A DNA stretch of 64,000 nt. Origin: Syngnathus acus. Its lineage: Eukaryota; Chordata; Actinopteri; Syngnathiformes; Syngnathidae. The number at the start of each line of letters is the position of its first letter. The stretch's first letter is position 1. Positions 37,772 through 50,800 of this stretch are shown in pieces. The translations under genes and the position numbers were made by a program. The stretch is from contig NC_051095.1 of NCBI RefSeq assembly GCF_901709675.1, positions 21,327,956 through 21,391,955 of the forward strand, read 5' to 3'. Under the pieces are notes generated by a model, which was not told where the DNA came from, did no database searches, and was given only the letters and a program-made list of their open reading frames with translations.

Positions 37772-38577
37772 GTAGGTAGTCGCATCAAACGAATTTATGG
37801 TCAAAGTTGGTGAACAGCGTGAGACGTTAACATCCCAATATTTTAATGTACGAGTTAGCTTTGTTAGTTTAAATGTTTGCCTTGATTATTTGGTTCAAGA
37901 AGGAAGGTAGCTAAACCAAAGATATGGGGTTGTATTAGCTTGTACAACATACAACAAACCACAGTCTTAATTGTTAGTAGGCCTACCAACAAGATAAAAG
38001 CTGCACTTGCTACTATTTATAGCGTCTTAACGCCGTTTGTTGCTCACCATGGCTTACTGTTCGGTGCTTCTGCCTGTGGTTGCCAGACAACGGAAATATA
38101 ACGAGGCAGTAGCCGGTGTTTTTTTTTTTTTGCGTGGGGGATGAGTAGTGATGGACATTACAACTCTTATGAGTGAATCGAATTATTAAAATCAGTTCAT
38201 TAAAAAATACTTCAAAAGATTCGCTCACTAAGTCGTTCAATTTTGCCCCTCAAGTTCAATTTTAGTCTTATCTGACTAGAGCACCTTCTTTCACCTTTAT
38301 TGTGTCTTCCAGGTGGCTTGTAGCAAGTCTTGTGTTTTTTGGGAGAAACAGTCTTCTTCTTGCCACTCTTCTATAAAGACAAAGCCGCCAGTCTGCCAAC
38401 CTAAGAAATTCACAGCAGTTTATTTCAAATTCCTTATTTTTAACTTTTTGTCAAGAACTTTACCACAGGACGCCGTCACTGCAGTATATTTCGCAGTAGG
38501 ATTTTAAAAAATTAGAAAGTGGTCATAAAAGTTAAATACCCAATTATATTTCCTTTTGTGCTTCAACAACAATGCAT

Positions 38578-38625
38578 CCAGCCACCTCTTTTCTGAACCG
38601 CTCTTCCTCACTAGGATCATTATAC
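38578..38625 (-). mobile_element. Short SINE 3'-end remnant
   Basis: TTTTCTGAACCGCT followed by TCCTCACTAGGATC matches the last 40 bases of the SINE family. Similar scraps lie at 50,784-50,826 (AAACCGCTTATTCTC, GTGGCCTATTCCAGCA) in cspp1 intron 21 and at about 40,885-40,965 in intron 7. Confidence 0.6.
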
Positions 38626-38894
38626 ATTAATAAATAAGTCATTCTTTTGAATGGCTCTTTTGGGGTAAATTATGTTTGTTTTTTAAGCAGGGTGGTTCAT
38701 TGTACAAAATATGAAGTACAATTGAAAACAGACTGGTAACTACTGTCGTGCTGTCGCAGATGAAAAATTCATGGAAAATCCTAGGATAAATACAAAAGAA
38801 AAGAGTGGAAATTACACTTTCTGGACATGTTTTTTTTCCATGACAGTATTTTTACAATTTCAGGTGGTACGTTAATACCTTTTGCCAGGTAGAG

Positions 38895-41800
38895 ATGGAA
38901 GATGAGCTTGAGCTCTTCATCAGGGAGCGTAAAGCAAGACTGGCCCAAGACAGAGCTAGTTTGGAACATGACCCTCCATACATGGAAATTCAGGTGAGTT
39001 GGCATATTCATCCGAATTAGGATACACTTTTCAAACAATGACGATGATTTGATAACGCATTGTGATCAAAGGTAATCAGCAGAGTCAAATGTTTGTGGAA
39101 AAGCTCAAATGAATACTATATTATTTTAGATGTTTTTTTTTATAAATGATCTAATTTTGTCATTGAAAATATTTTGCTTTTCATCTGACAGGAAAAACCT
39201 CATAGAAGCTATGGGTCCCTGCTCAAGGAGAACATCCCCCCTGGATTAACTGCTCAGAAGAAAGGTACACTAATTCTCATTGTTAATTTCAGTTCCCTGT
39301 GATGTGTTTGTTGCAGTAAATTTGCCATTTCAGCAAATTTGTCACATTTTCATCAGATCTCCACAGTGACAATGCAGGTACTGCCTCGGCTTTAAAAAGG
39401 TCATCTGGAGTGGAAGGTCCTGTGGTTTATACTGCTCGTCTCCTCACATACTCAAATAATGTTAAGCAATCAATCAGCATTATAACACTTTTTTAATGTT
39501 TCAGTCAAGTCATGTTTTGTTTGCAAATTTGATTATTTAATGGGAAACATATGCACAGCGACGGATTATATGAGCCAAGGATAGCCACTGTAAAATGGTA
39601 AAATTGTATTTGTCTTGTTTTGAAATCCCTCCAATGAAGTATTAAAATATTGTTTGGTGTGTTTCTGTCAGTGGAAAGCAGCAATGTGGGTCTTCCCCTT
39701 GGTGTGGAATACCAAAAGAAGAAAGACAGGCTTCAGCATGAGCTTCGTATGGACTACAGAAACTACATTGCACAGGTGACAGATTTAGCAGTGCTTACAT
39801 AAAAGTCATGATTTTTTACAGATAAAATTCCCACGTGCCCAAATAATGACACTCGTTCTGTGTAATTTTCAACTTCCTCTGCAATGACCTGCAACTTGCA
39901 CAGTTTGAAAAAATGAATTGATACAGCTGTGTTAGCCTGCATTTATCGTCAAGATGTAATTAACCATTTACTAATGCACAAGCACCACCCATGCAATTGT
40001 GACTGTTGAATATCTTGACCACTTGGAAGTTAAAAAAAAAAATAAAAAACAACACGAGGAATAATTGAACTTTGTATCATTAAAAAGAAATCTGTGTATA
40101 TCCGTCTTTTTGTAGCAAGCGGGTGTCCTCAGACAGCAACCCCTTTCACGGAGGGACGTAGGCACTCTAACAGAAGTCCGTAAGGAATCTTGCAGCGGTC
40201 TTTCCCCTCCTGAGAGTCCCATACATCAGGTCAGGCGACGAGAGACGACGCCTGTGGACCAGGAGTTGGAGGAAGAGCAGTACACAGAGCTCAGAAGTAG
40301 CAGGCGAATGGGGTTGGACTGCAGTTACAAGAAGCCACAACCCAAAAAGGTTCATGGCAGGTAGTTAGAATACATAGCTTTTCAACTGTTTCTTTTTCTG
40401 GATGTTCTGTTAAGTTTGGGCTTTTTTTCAGGGAAGAGAGGGACAGTCCTTCAGGTTTTGTCGGCCAAGGCAGACGATCAAGAGCACTGATCAAAGCTGA
40501 TGATGCTGAATTTTCGACCAGTCTTTTAATTGGTAAAAAGGACTTGTAGGACGCAGCTAATGAATGAAGTTTTTGATACAAACACATTTTTTTCAGGAGA
40601 AATTCATACAGATGAAACCTTACAAAGGAGGAAAGAGCGCTACAGAGAGGAGCTGCAGGAACAGATAGCTGAGCAGCACAGAAACAAACAGAGGCAAGTC
40701 TTAACTGAGCTTGATTTTGACTGATTTATGATTCATGCTAACAAAACACATTCACATGTAAACAAGTTAATGTATCAAGGAATTTAAAAGCTCAGAATGC
40801 TTGAACTACAATCACGAGTGCACGGAGCCCTGAATAAATGCACAAGTTGTTGCATGAAATGTATCTCAAATTAAATGCAATGCAAGCTCCACACAGAAGG
40901 GTCTGAACTGAGCCAAACCCAGAACCTCTGAACTGTTAGGGATATGTGCTAACCATCCAGAGTACATAACATAATACTATTCTGAAAATTATTGAAAATT
41001 GTATTGGATTTGTAGTATGTGGTATTAGTAAAAAAAAAAAAATCATTATGAAGAAAAAGCTTATAAAAATTGAAGCACAGGTCATGTTTTTTGGGGATAT
41101 TGAAACAACTACAACTAGTGCAAAAGTACATTCACCCCGAACATCCCCCTTTCCCTAATCGTGGGTGCGTTCGAAAATATGTTTGGAGGGCGCACTGCTT
41201 CACTCTGACTGTTAGGAAAATCAATGTTCTGTTATTCAGAGTTCCCCAAAAAAAGGAATGCTGGAGCTCCAGTCTTTCAGGCACTACGAGGAAAGGAAGC
41301 ATTTTTCAGTCTGCTTTCCTGCAGGGCTACAGACATCTGAATATTTTCAGTTGAAAGTCCGAGGATTTGGATAGTTTTAATTTTAGCAATGGTTCCCAAC
41401 AATCAATAATTTGATAATCAATTATTTGACAGTTAATTGATTTATTGGTGCGCCGCTCAAGTATTATATGTTTAACCATATACTAAATGTATACTTTGTA
41501 CAGGGAAAAAGATTTGGAGCTAAATGTTGCTGCAACTGGGGTGAACGATCCAGAGAAACAGGTCAGCATATGTCTGATGTAGCGCTGCACAATATAACAT
41601 TTAAGCGTTGTCATCGCAATGTACTGTGCGGACACGCCATCACAGGTTCTGCGATCGGACGCAGATGTTCTATCTAAAATGAAGGGGTACTTGTATATTT
41701 TTTTCATCGTAGTGCATGTGTCCAGTTAGTAAATAATGCTCCAAATAAAAGGCAAAACAGCCTTGCTTCAAGTCACTTGTCACTCCCAGCTCTAGTTTAA

Positions 41801-44800
41801 GTAAGAATTCCGTCACTGCACAGTGGCACTCATGGGAAATGTGGTCGACTTCAGCCAAAACACTACCGCTTTTGTCCTTGTGGCGCTGCTATAATCAACA
41901 AAAACTGAAAAGCTCCCTAGGGGGGCTATAACTCTTTTTAAAATCTCGAATTGTGGTACAGTATAGTAGGGATTGGCATTGTTCATACTGCAGGTGTTTT
42001 TTTGCCCAGTGTGTGCCACTTGAAGGACCAATTCCGTCCACATTAAGTCACTTTTTCTTTTCTTCTTTTTATTGTTTTAATGAGAACGACCACACAAAAA
42101 GATGGTATTTAACAAAAAATTTGAATTGGGCATCTTTTCCATCAGTGTAAACAAGTATATTAGTGGGCAATGTAAATGACATACGTTTAGGTCACAAAGC
42201 TCTTAAATGACATTTGCTCTTAGGTAATCATCTCCATGTCATAAAGCTTTAATAGCTACCGTCAGGCAAAGTGATTCACAAAGTGAGATGTGTCAGGAAG
42301 ACTGAGACTTTGAAAAGGTCTTCGGGACACAAAGAAGTGAAAGACTATGTCCATGACAGGCCAAAACTACAGAAAGTAACACATCTGAAGTCTTCAGTCT
42401 TAGATAAGCAACTTTGGCAAGAGGCAACGAGGTAATTTCCTTTTGCGCCTATGAAAAGACACTGTACTGTATTCTCATGATCTTCAATGTTGTAATGTAA
42501 TCATTTGTACTTAGTTTCTATTTTGGTTGAAGACTGCACACCAGATGACGTCAGTGCCTCCCAGTCATGAACATCACCGCACGTCACTGCCCTACCTTTA
42601 CAAAAAAAACAAAAATGTTTTTTTTTTTTTTTTTTGACAAGTATCACATTTGTAGATTACATCTACACTGCCCATCAATACTGAACAGAGCTCTATGGCT
42701 TATGCTGATGTGAGATAGCCACCGAAGCCAATCTGGTCATAGCAAATTTGTTTGTTTGTCTCCACACATTAGCCCAACCGAATCAGGCAGTTTGGACTGA
42801 GCAAGAGAAAAGAGTCTCAGCTGTCACGGCATTCCATGTTGGGTCAAAGCGAAACATCATCATCATCCAGCTTCCCTAATCATGACAAGCCAAGCGTTAA
42901 CGGCAGGCTGATGCCTCCACCTGATTTACCACATGGAGCCTTTCAATCTCCGCTCATTGAGTGCCATGGAGATGGGCCAACTCCCGATAGACTGCCTGTT
43001 GGCCGCCCCTTCCCTAGAGCAATGGGCGCTTCCAGGTATGCATTGTTTGTAACCTTTTTTCTTCTCTAATTGTTGGAAACATTATTGGTATGACTTAACC
43101 AGAGGGCTGCACCTCCTGATAGACGAATAGATCAGGGAGGGTAACTTCTGGCCTGTGAATTTTTTAAAATTTGTTTTAGTTTGACCTGTTGCTGTAGATC
43201 TAATGACTTAAAATCCTTTGAATATGACAAAAAGATTAATTCAACTTTGCTTCATTCTTCAGAATTCCTTTCCCCCCTCTTCATTCCGCTCATGCAGGCA
43301 ATGAAGCATTCAGCGGTCCCTATCCACAGCCCCATTACTACTACAACAACAACAGAAATCTGCCTGACCCAAACCTTGCCCATTGTGAGTATTAAACTCT
43401 TCTGTTGATTAGGAACCACACTTTCATCTTAAACATAGTCAACCTCACAATTTTGATCTGTCTCCCTCTTTAGACGGTCATTTGCCTTACCCTGCTATGG
43501 GACTTCCCCTGATTTACTACAACATGTCACCTGGAGGAGATGGGCCAAGTCAGCTTGGTGACTCAAGCCCGCAAAGTGGGAGCAGTTTCCCTGAGTCCTC
43601 ACCACTGTAAACATTCCCGCTTCTCTGTTTAAGTCAGTTTAGCCTCAATGTAATCCTTAAATGTTGTTAGTCTTCGAGGCTGCAGTATGGTGGCTTACAA
43701 TGAGCCAGATCACATTACAAATTCTCAATGCTGTACATTAATAGGTTAATTGATAGAGCCTTATTATGGCAAAATAAATGACCTTTGAATTGTAAATAAT
43801 TATTATTTTTCTTCCTGGCAGGCCCAATACCGAGACGATTACAACAGGTCCCCATACTGGGATTATGCTTCCAGAGAGGTCCAGGTCAACAAGGGAAAAG
43901 ACTTTGGACTACGCAGAATCCCTGAAAAAACAGGTAAGTTGTACTGTAGAAATTCATATCAAATGAGCATGCTGACATTCATACATACGTAACGGTTGTC
44001 AGCTAGCACTGTGTGCCAATATATCAGCCTCATTGTATATGATGAAGGGATTTTAAAAATAGCATGTTCTATGAAATCTTATTCTCACCTTAAATTTCCC
44101 TATTGACTAGAGACTAGTGAACTTTTTTTTTCTGACAATTACAATGGCTGTTTTTGAATGAATAATATCTCGAGCCGTGTTTCTAAATCTTTATTGAACC
44201 AAGGCACGCACATTCTGCACATTGGAAAACAATTCACAGCACACCGCTTAACAAAACGATTCACAAAAAGTGCTTATACAGGTTGATGATGCATGTAGTG
44301 GCAGAGCATTTTATTGTCCATCCAGCCATCCATCCAGCCATCCATTTTCTGTCCCACTTGTCCCCATGGGGGTCGCGGGCGCGCTGGAGCCTATCCCAGC
44401 AGTCATCGGGGCAGTAGGCGGGGGACACCCTGAACCGATTGCCAGCCAATTGCAGGGCACACATAGACAGACACACGACCACCCGCACTCCATCCGGGCA
44501 ATTTGGAGTGCTTAATCAGCCTACCATGCATGTTTTTGGCATGTGGGAGGAAACCGGAATGCCCGGAGAAAACCTACGCAGGCACGGGGAGAACATGCAA
44601 ACTCCACACAAGGCCGGAGGTGGGATCGAATCCGCACCCTCTGAACTGTGAGGCGGACGTGCTAACCAGTGCCCCACCGTGCCGCCTGCATTTTATTGTT
44701 TTGTCTTATCATATACTTGGCTGGCATAGATATCTATATCTGTCAATCTCTCTCTCGTGCTCTTTCTCTATATAATATTTTGTCAAAATAATTGACATTG

Positions 44801-47800
44801 GATGAAATCTGCACACACCTGACTATTTCTCACAGCACACTACCGCGCAACAGCACACTGGTTGAGAATCACTGACTTGGAGCCATAACAATTGATTAGC
44901 AACATTTATCAAATTAATCAATATTTTGATAATTGATGAATCATTAAGAAATCTTATTGTCCAAGTCCTCAGAATTTCAGCGTCTGAACAGTAAACATTT
45001 TGAATTCAGTTACCCTCCATGAAAGCAGACAGACATTTATTTCAACATTTGCATCTGCTTTTACTTTGGGAAAACAATGCTGATTTTTATCACAGATGTT
45101 AGGGACCAAACCAGCAACTAAATCATGACATTGATTGATTGATTGATTGAATATTTATTGATCCCCAGGGGTGGGGAAATTCAGGCCCCAGCAGTATTCA
45201 TACCACAGAGTGGGCATACAAAAGACACACAGATGGCATGAGCGCAACTCAATAGGCTCTCATAAGGCTGCCACACAACGGCGCCACAAAGAAAGTCAAG
45301 AAAGTGCACAAGATAAAAGCCATCAAAGCAAAAACAAAGCCAAAAGACAAAGGAAAAAAAGTAACAGCGGCCAACCAGCACCCCTCAATACAAGAGAACA
45401 CCCCAAAACACACAAAATAGCCTCCACGGGGTCCATAGACAGGTGTAAGGGCAGTCCAGTTCAACGGCGCCCAATGGACCGTGGTCGCGAATCGGTGAAA
45501 AACATCACAAAGCAGGCAAGCGTGTGAGCAGCGTCCTGGGCATCCAGTCGGGTGCACGTGCAGATGGTCACCACGGGGCTAGCATGGCGAAAGTCGTTGG
45601 TTCCGACGAGGGAGCGGACTTCCCACAGGGGCCAAGGCGCGGGACCCGGTCATCACTGGCCGGATAAGCAGGAAGCCGTCGTAGAGATACGCCGGCCCCG
45701 ACCGATGATCACGGTCCCACAAAGAAAAAAATAAATAAAAAAACACCCGATCCGAAGAGATACCGAGGTGCGGTAGAAGGCACCAGCATCGCCGAATGGA
45801 CAAAAAGACAGAAAGAAAAAGGAGAAAAGAAGGAAATAAAGAGGAAAAGAGAGAACACTGCTGGGAGGCAGCCACTTACGGCGCCATACCGGAAGAATGT
45901 TGTTTGTACATTTCCAATATTTTCAATATAAAATATTCTGGTTATATTCTGATTTTGAATAAGGGATGGATTGTATTAATCGATTATTTAAAAATAATTA
46001 GTTGCAGCCCTCATATCAGGCTGAACATCATGGAGATGTATTCCTAATTCACAGCTCTGTTGATGAAACGCTGGGTCCGACCAATTTTTTAATTTATATA
46101 AATGGGAATGAATGTATATGACCTGCACATACGTACTGTATGAAAATGTGAGGTGGTTGAAGAGAAGTTTGACGAGGTTGAGATTCATTGATTCATTGCA
46201 TCTTAGTTTGCGACATGTTGGCAGAACGATGCCAGGGAAAGGAGCAGCAAGCTATTGAACAAGGTAAAATCAATTTAAGACCAGCCCTATACTATCCTTG
46301 GATCCCCACTTCTAAAGACATGTATTTATTAGATGTGTTTGTTATACTGTCAGATGTTAAATGCTCCTGTGCCACACCAACACTGTCCCAATCCCTTTGT
46401 TTTTTCTGTAGTGCCTCTCGTCATTTGTTGTATAGGACCCTATTACCCCCGATCGCATCTTTTATCCTTGTATAGAAATGGACTTTTGTTGTCCAATGGT
46501 AATTCTTAATGTATGATCTATTTATTTGGTCAAATGGAATAAAAAAAGTCTTGCCGTAAATATTTATGGTGAATCACTGGTTTGAGCATGAGTAGCGTTG
46601 CAGGATTTTCAGCTGACTAAAGAAACGCTGTTTATTTTTAAGATTCAGGAGCAACAAGAGCGGAAGCGCATAGAGAGGGAGGAGCGGGAGCGCTACGATG
46701 CCAAGATCGAAGCTGACATGAAGAGGCATCAGCCTTGGGGGCGAGGTGGAGGTGGAGCTCCACTCAAAGACAGTACAGGAAATCTCATTGGTCTGTCCTA
46801 CTGTTACCCTCAACGTTTTGCCTAATAATACCCAATTTGATAACTACACTACTCTCTTTTGTTCACATATAATAGTAAGCCTTTGTTTTCACATGGCCAG
46901 CTGACCTCAAGCAGATGCACAAGTTGAACGTAGAAGCCTGCAGTAACCCAAAACAGCAGCAGAGAGCCCCAGCTGTGACAGCCACCTTCCCAGTTGAATA
47001 CTCCAACCCTAACATCAGCATCTCTGGTAATGTAGCAATGCAAATTATCCATGACAATAGTGCTGGAGCTTGTATAGTTATTAATCCTTAACTGTAATTT
47101 ATCTCGTTCTCCATCTAAAACTATCTCTATGTAAACTCTCTCTTTGGCCCTGTCTACCTAGCTTTCACAAGATAGAGAAATTGTAAATTATTTTGGATAT
47201 CTAATATCAGGCAGGGGTCCTTCTGCCGATAAACTGTTGCATTTTCACCCCAAAATTTGAGACATGTAAGTTAATTGTAGTGTTGTTGTTGTTGTTATTA
47301 TTATTAGTGTTATTAGTGGTATTTGTGATTTGTTGCTGACAAACATTTGCACCACATTTACCCAATTTATCAGTATTAACAGTATCAGTGGAAAAGTGAT
47401 ATTTATACTTTGCAACTTAATTGACAGTGTGTGTCCCAAAATGTTCTACTTGTGATCCTAAATTTTCCGGTTAGGAGCCATGGTGCTCCCAGTAAAATAA
47501 TAGTAATAAAAAAAGATCAGCTGGAGTCCTTAACATGCACCATTATTTATATATTAGTTTTATTGTTTTAATGCTCCATTTCTTACTCAGACACGTAAAG
47601 AGGACTAATGTTGAAGTTATTTTACATGCAGTATAGAAGGACACATGTAGAAATTGCATTATCATTTAATTTTCTGTTAGCTTGAAATGCAAATTGATCT
47701 TCTAAAAAAACAACAACAAACCAATGCATGTAACCAGTATTTTGAAGGTAATTTCCTTTTGCAGGCCACCAGCTAGACAAGTTGATTGAAGACGCTCACA

Positions 47801-50800
47801 CTAACCTGGAACAGCAACAGGAAGCCCCAGTTGTGTTTGCAGCCGGCCCAGCTGAGAATCCGAACGACAAGATCTCTGGTACTGTAGAGAAAGAAGTATC
47901 CATGACGGTCATACTGTAACGCACTAATAATATTATAATATTCTTTTTAACACTATAGCTGTCCTCTCCAGCATGAGAAGAAAATGACTGTATGATCTTG
48001 CTTGAAATACACTATAAAAAATATACTGTATGTAAAAAAAAAAACCAATCCATGTAAACTTGTGGACTGCGTTCCCTAAGCACTAAACCTATCCAGACAC
48101 AACACAAATATGTTTTTATAACAATAAGGCCTACTGACTTCCCCCCCCAAATTAAAGCCTTCGTGATTTGGAAATTGCATTCCTTCGTGATTTGGAAATT
48201 GCATTCTAATGCACTGATTGTTCAGCTTTAAACTTCTATGCTGAAATATTAACTGCTTGACTTTTTTTCCTTTTTGCGTGCGTACGTGTGTTAGGATTCA
48301 ACAATGTTCAAATGCCCCAGATTGCCCCGGGCACTGTGTCTAAGCCTAAACAGCAACAACCTGAGGAGCAAGAGTACAAAGCTTACCTGAAAAAGCAGGT
48401 ATCTCCTAAAGCTATGTTGGTTCAAAAAGTTCTTCCTAGAAAAGCTAATGAGGCCAATGTGGCTTTTTTTTTTTCAAGCTCAGAATTGAGAGTTGATGTT
48501 GACCTGAAAGACTGTGTGAGTGATTGCTACACTGCATACAGGTTTGGATGTTAGTCAGGTCCAATATTAGTCCATCATGTGGAGATTTTGTACGGCTGCT
48601 TATGTGCAGAGACATACAGATTGAAATCAGACACCATTGTCCTTCACAAAGATTTTCCCTCACCCCTCCAAGCTCCATTTGGCGTACCTATCCAGAAAGC
48701 TGCTTCATGATTTTGAATCTAGGTAAAGATATTTTCAACTGCCTTTGCTTTCAGATAGAGGAGAAGCTGCAAAAACAGGCAGAGGAAAGAGAACGGAACA
48801 GACTGGAGGATGAAAAGCTAGAGAGGAAAGTGGCAGAGGATATGGCTCGGATCAAGAGGGAGTATGAAGAAGAACAAGAGAAGCAGAAACAAAAAGCGCT
48901 ATTAAAGGTGTGTTGACTTTTGTACAAAAGCACAATGCCCCAAAACTTGATTCTGGATCATTTTGTGAGGTGGCTGCAATCTGCATCACAGGAAAAGGCC
49001 AGGGAACAGAAGGATATAGAAGCTGAAAAAAAGAAGACTGAAGAGAGGGAGAAAGCAGCACAGAAGAAACGTGAACAAGAGAAGCTTGCTCAGGTACGTT
49101 TACTCTGGTCTTTGCTTGGTTACTTGTAGCCTGCAATTCAGTTACTTGTAGCCTGCAATTCATAGTTTAGTAGCCATCATTGGTAGTACAGTATTAAGTG
49201 TCCTAAAAGAAAAAAAAATGTGTCACAATGAAATTTACAAGAGTATAGTAAATAGATTTCCCCCTATGTGTCATGTTTACCATTTCTCCTGTGGCTTTAG
49301 GTCAAGCGGGAGTTGTCCACTCCAGTTCCCACTCTGCAAAAGAGCCCCCAGTCTCCCGTTGTTGAGACCCGTCACTCCTCTCCTCCACGCTCAGTGAGTC
49401 TCACACATGCGTATACAGTGAAGAGCAAGAATACTGTAAAAGCTCATAAAAAAAATAATGGGGGGGCGGGGTGATTTCATACAGGAGGCTTATTAAGAAA
49501 TGACAAGTTTTCAAATTGTTTAGATGTGCCAAAGTACCTCAGCAGCACCCAAGGGTTGTTCTGCATCCTACTACATTTCATACATAATGTAATTCAATAT
49601 GCTTCACACGCTGTAATTTAAAAGTCCAACATTTAAAAGCAGTTTGAGATTTACAGGAACTTTTATTTCTTCACTCCGATAATTAAGGGAGCAAGCAAAC
49701 CATGTGACCGTACTAAAGACAACTATCGAGAAAAGAACAGTTTTTAAAGCGTAATTTTGGAGGGGGCATAGACATGTGTTATTCACAAAATTTTATGGTA
49801 CGTTTCCTGTGTTGGTAACTCGTAAAACAGAAATACCTTTCTTTCACAAGTGTAACTTGGTCATTCTGATTGGAAATATGACCCTTCTACTTTTTCCATT
49901 CATGTCTTCAGGAGAAGTCTTTGCTTGGCCGCCAGTCCCCCCCTGTCCCTGCTTGCAGGAATCAACAACGAGCAGCAGGTGTATACACACAACGAGCTTT
50001 TGTATCATAAAGTAAAAACGCTGTAAACTTTATTTTTTCTTTTTTCCCGCATCCATCCGGTGTTAAAGTTGAACTCCCTTTAGGGTCCAATTTGGTTCGG
50101 TATTCAAGGCCCTTCCGTTTGATCAAAATGGGAACTTCCCATCCCGTGGTACTCTGCTTACGTTCACATAAATGCAGACTTAGATTTAGGCTTTTATGAC
50201 GTGCATTAATAGCACTTGGAGTGATTTGGAGTTTTGACTATTTCGGCAAAGACTACTACCACACAATAATTAATAACCCATCTAGCTTTCTGTTGTCTTA
50301 TATGTGACTGCTTTTATAAGAAAAACATAGAACAGCAACAAAATGCGTTTTTGTGTTCCCATTCTATTGTGGGTCTCACAGAATTAACGATATTATGCAT
50401 TGTTTCTGTTTTCAGTCAATAAACGTGATGTGTACAGTGAACTATCAGCTTTGCGTCGGCAGCTTCGCGCTGAGCAAAAGCGACTTGAAAGTCATCTGCA
50501 TCAGGGCGGTTGTGATGAAATGGACTCCGGAATGACGGGAAGGTCAGATCTCTTATGTTTCACAATAGTCCTCTTTCAATTCCATCCTGGCATGAAACAA
50601 TTTATTGAGTTGTGAGGTCTAGGGATGTCCCAATCTGATCATGTGATCGTAAGTTGGGACACAGTATCGTGACTTTCTGCTGAATTTTTTTTAATGTATC
50701 TTTTGACTAGTATATGCAGTGATGGACAGATGTGTATAGCAGTGTAAATAGAGTTTTAAATGATTAATTTCATTCATTGATCTTTCAAACCGCTTATTCT

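Noticed and set aside
42185-42440. Possible extra cspp1 exon
   Set aside because: The flanking exons 8 and 9 already join in phase 0 and match the family order; this stretch shows no CSPP1-like residues.
45171-45527. 118-codon lysine-rich open frame
   Set aside because: It lies antisense within a LINE-derived repeat and is not kept open in the second copy at 54,293.
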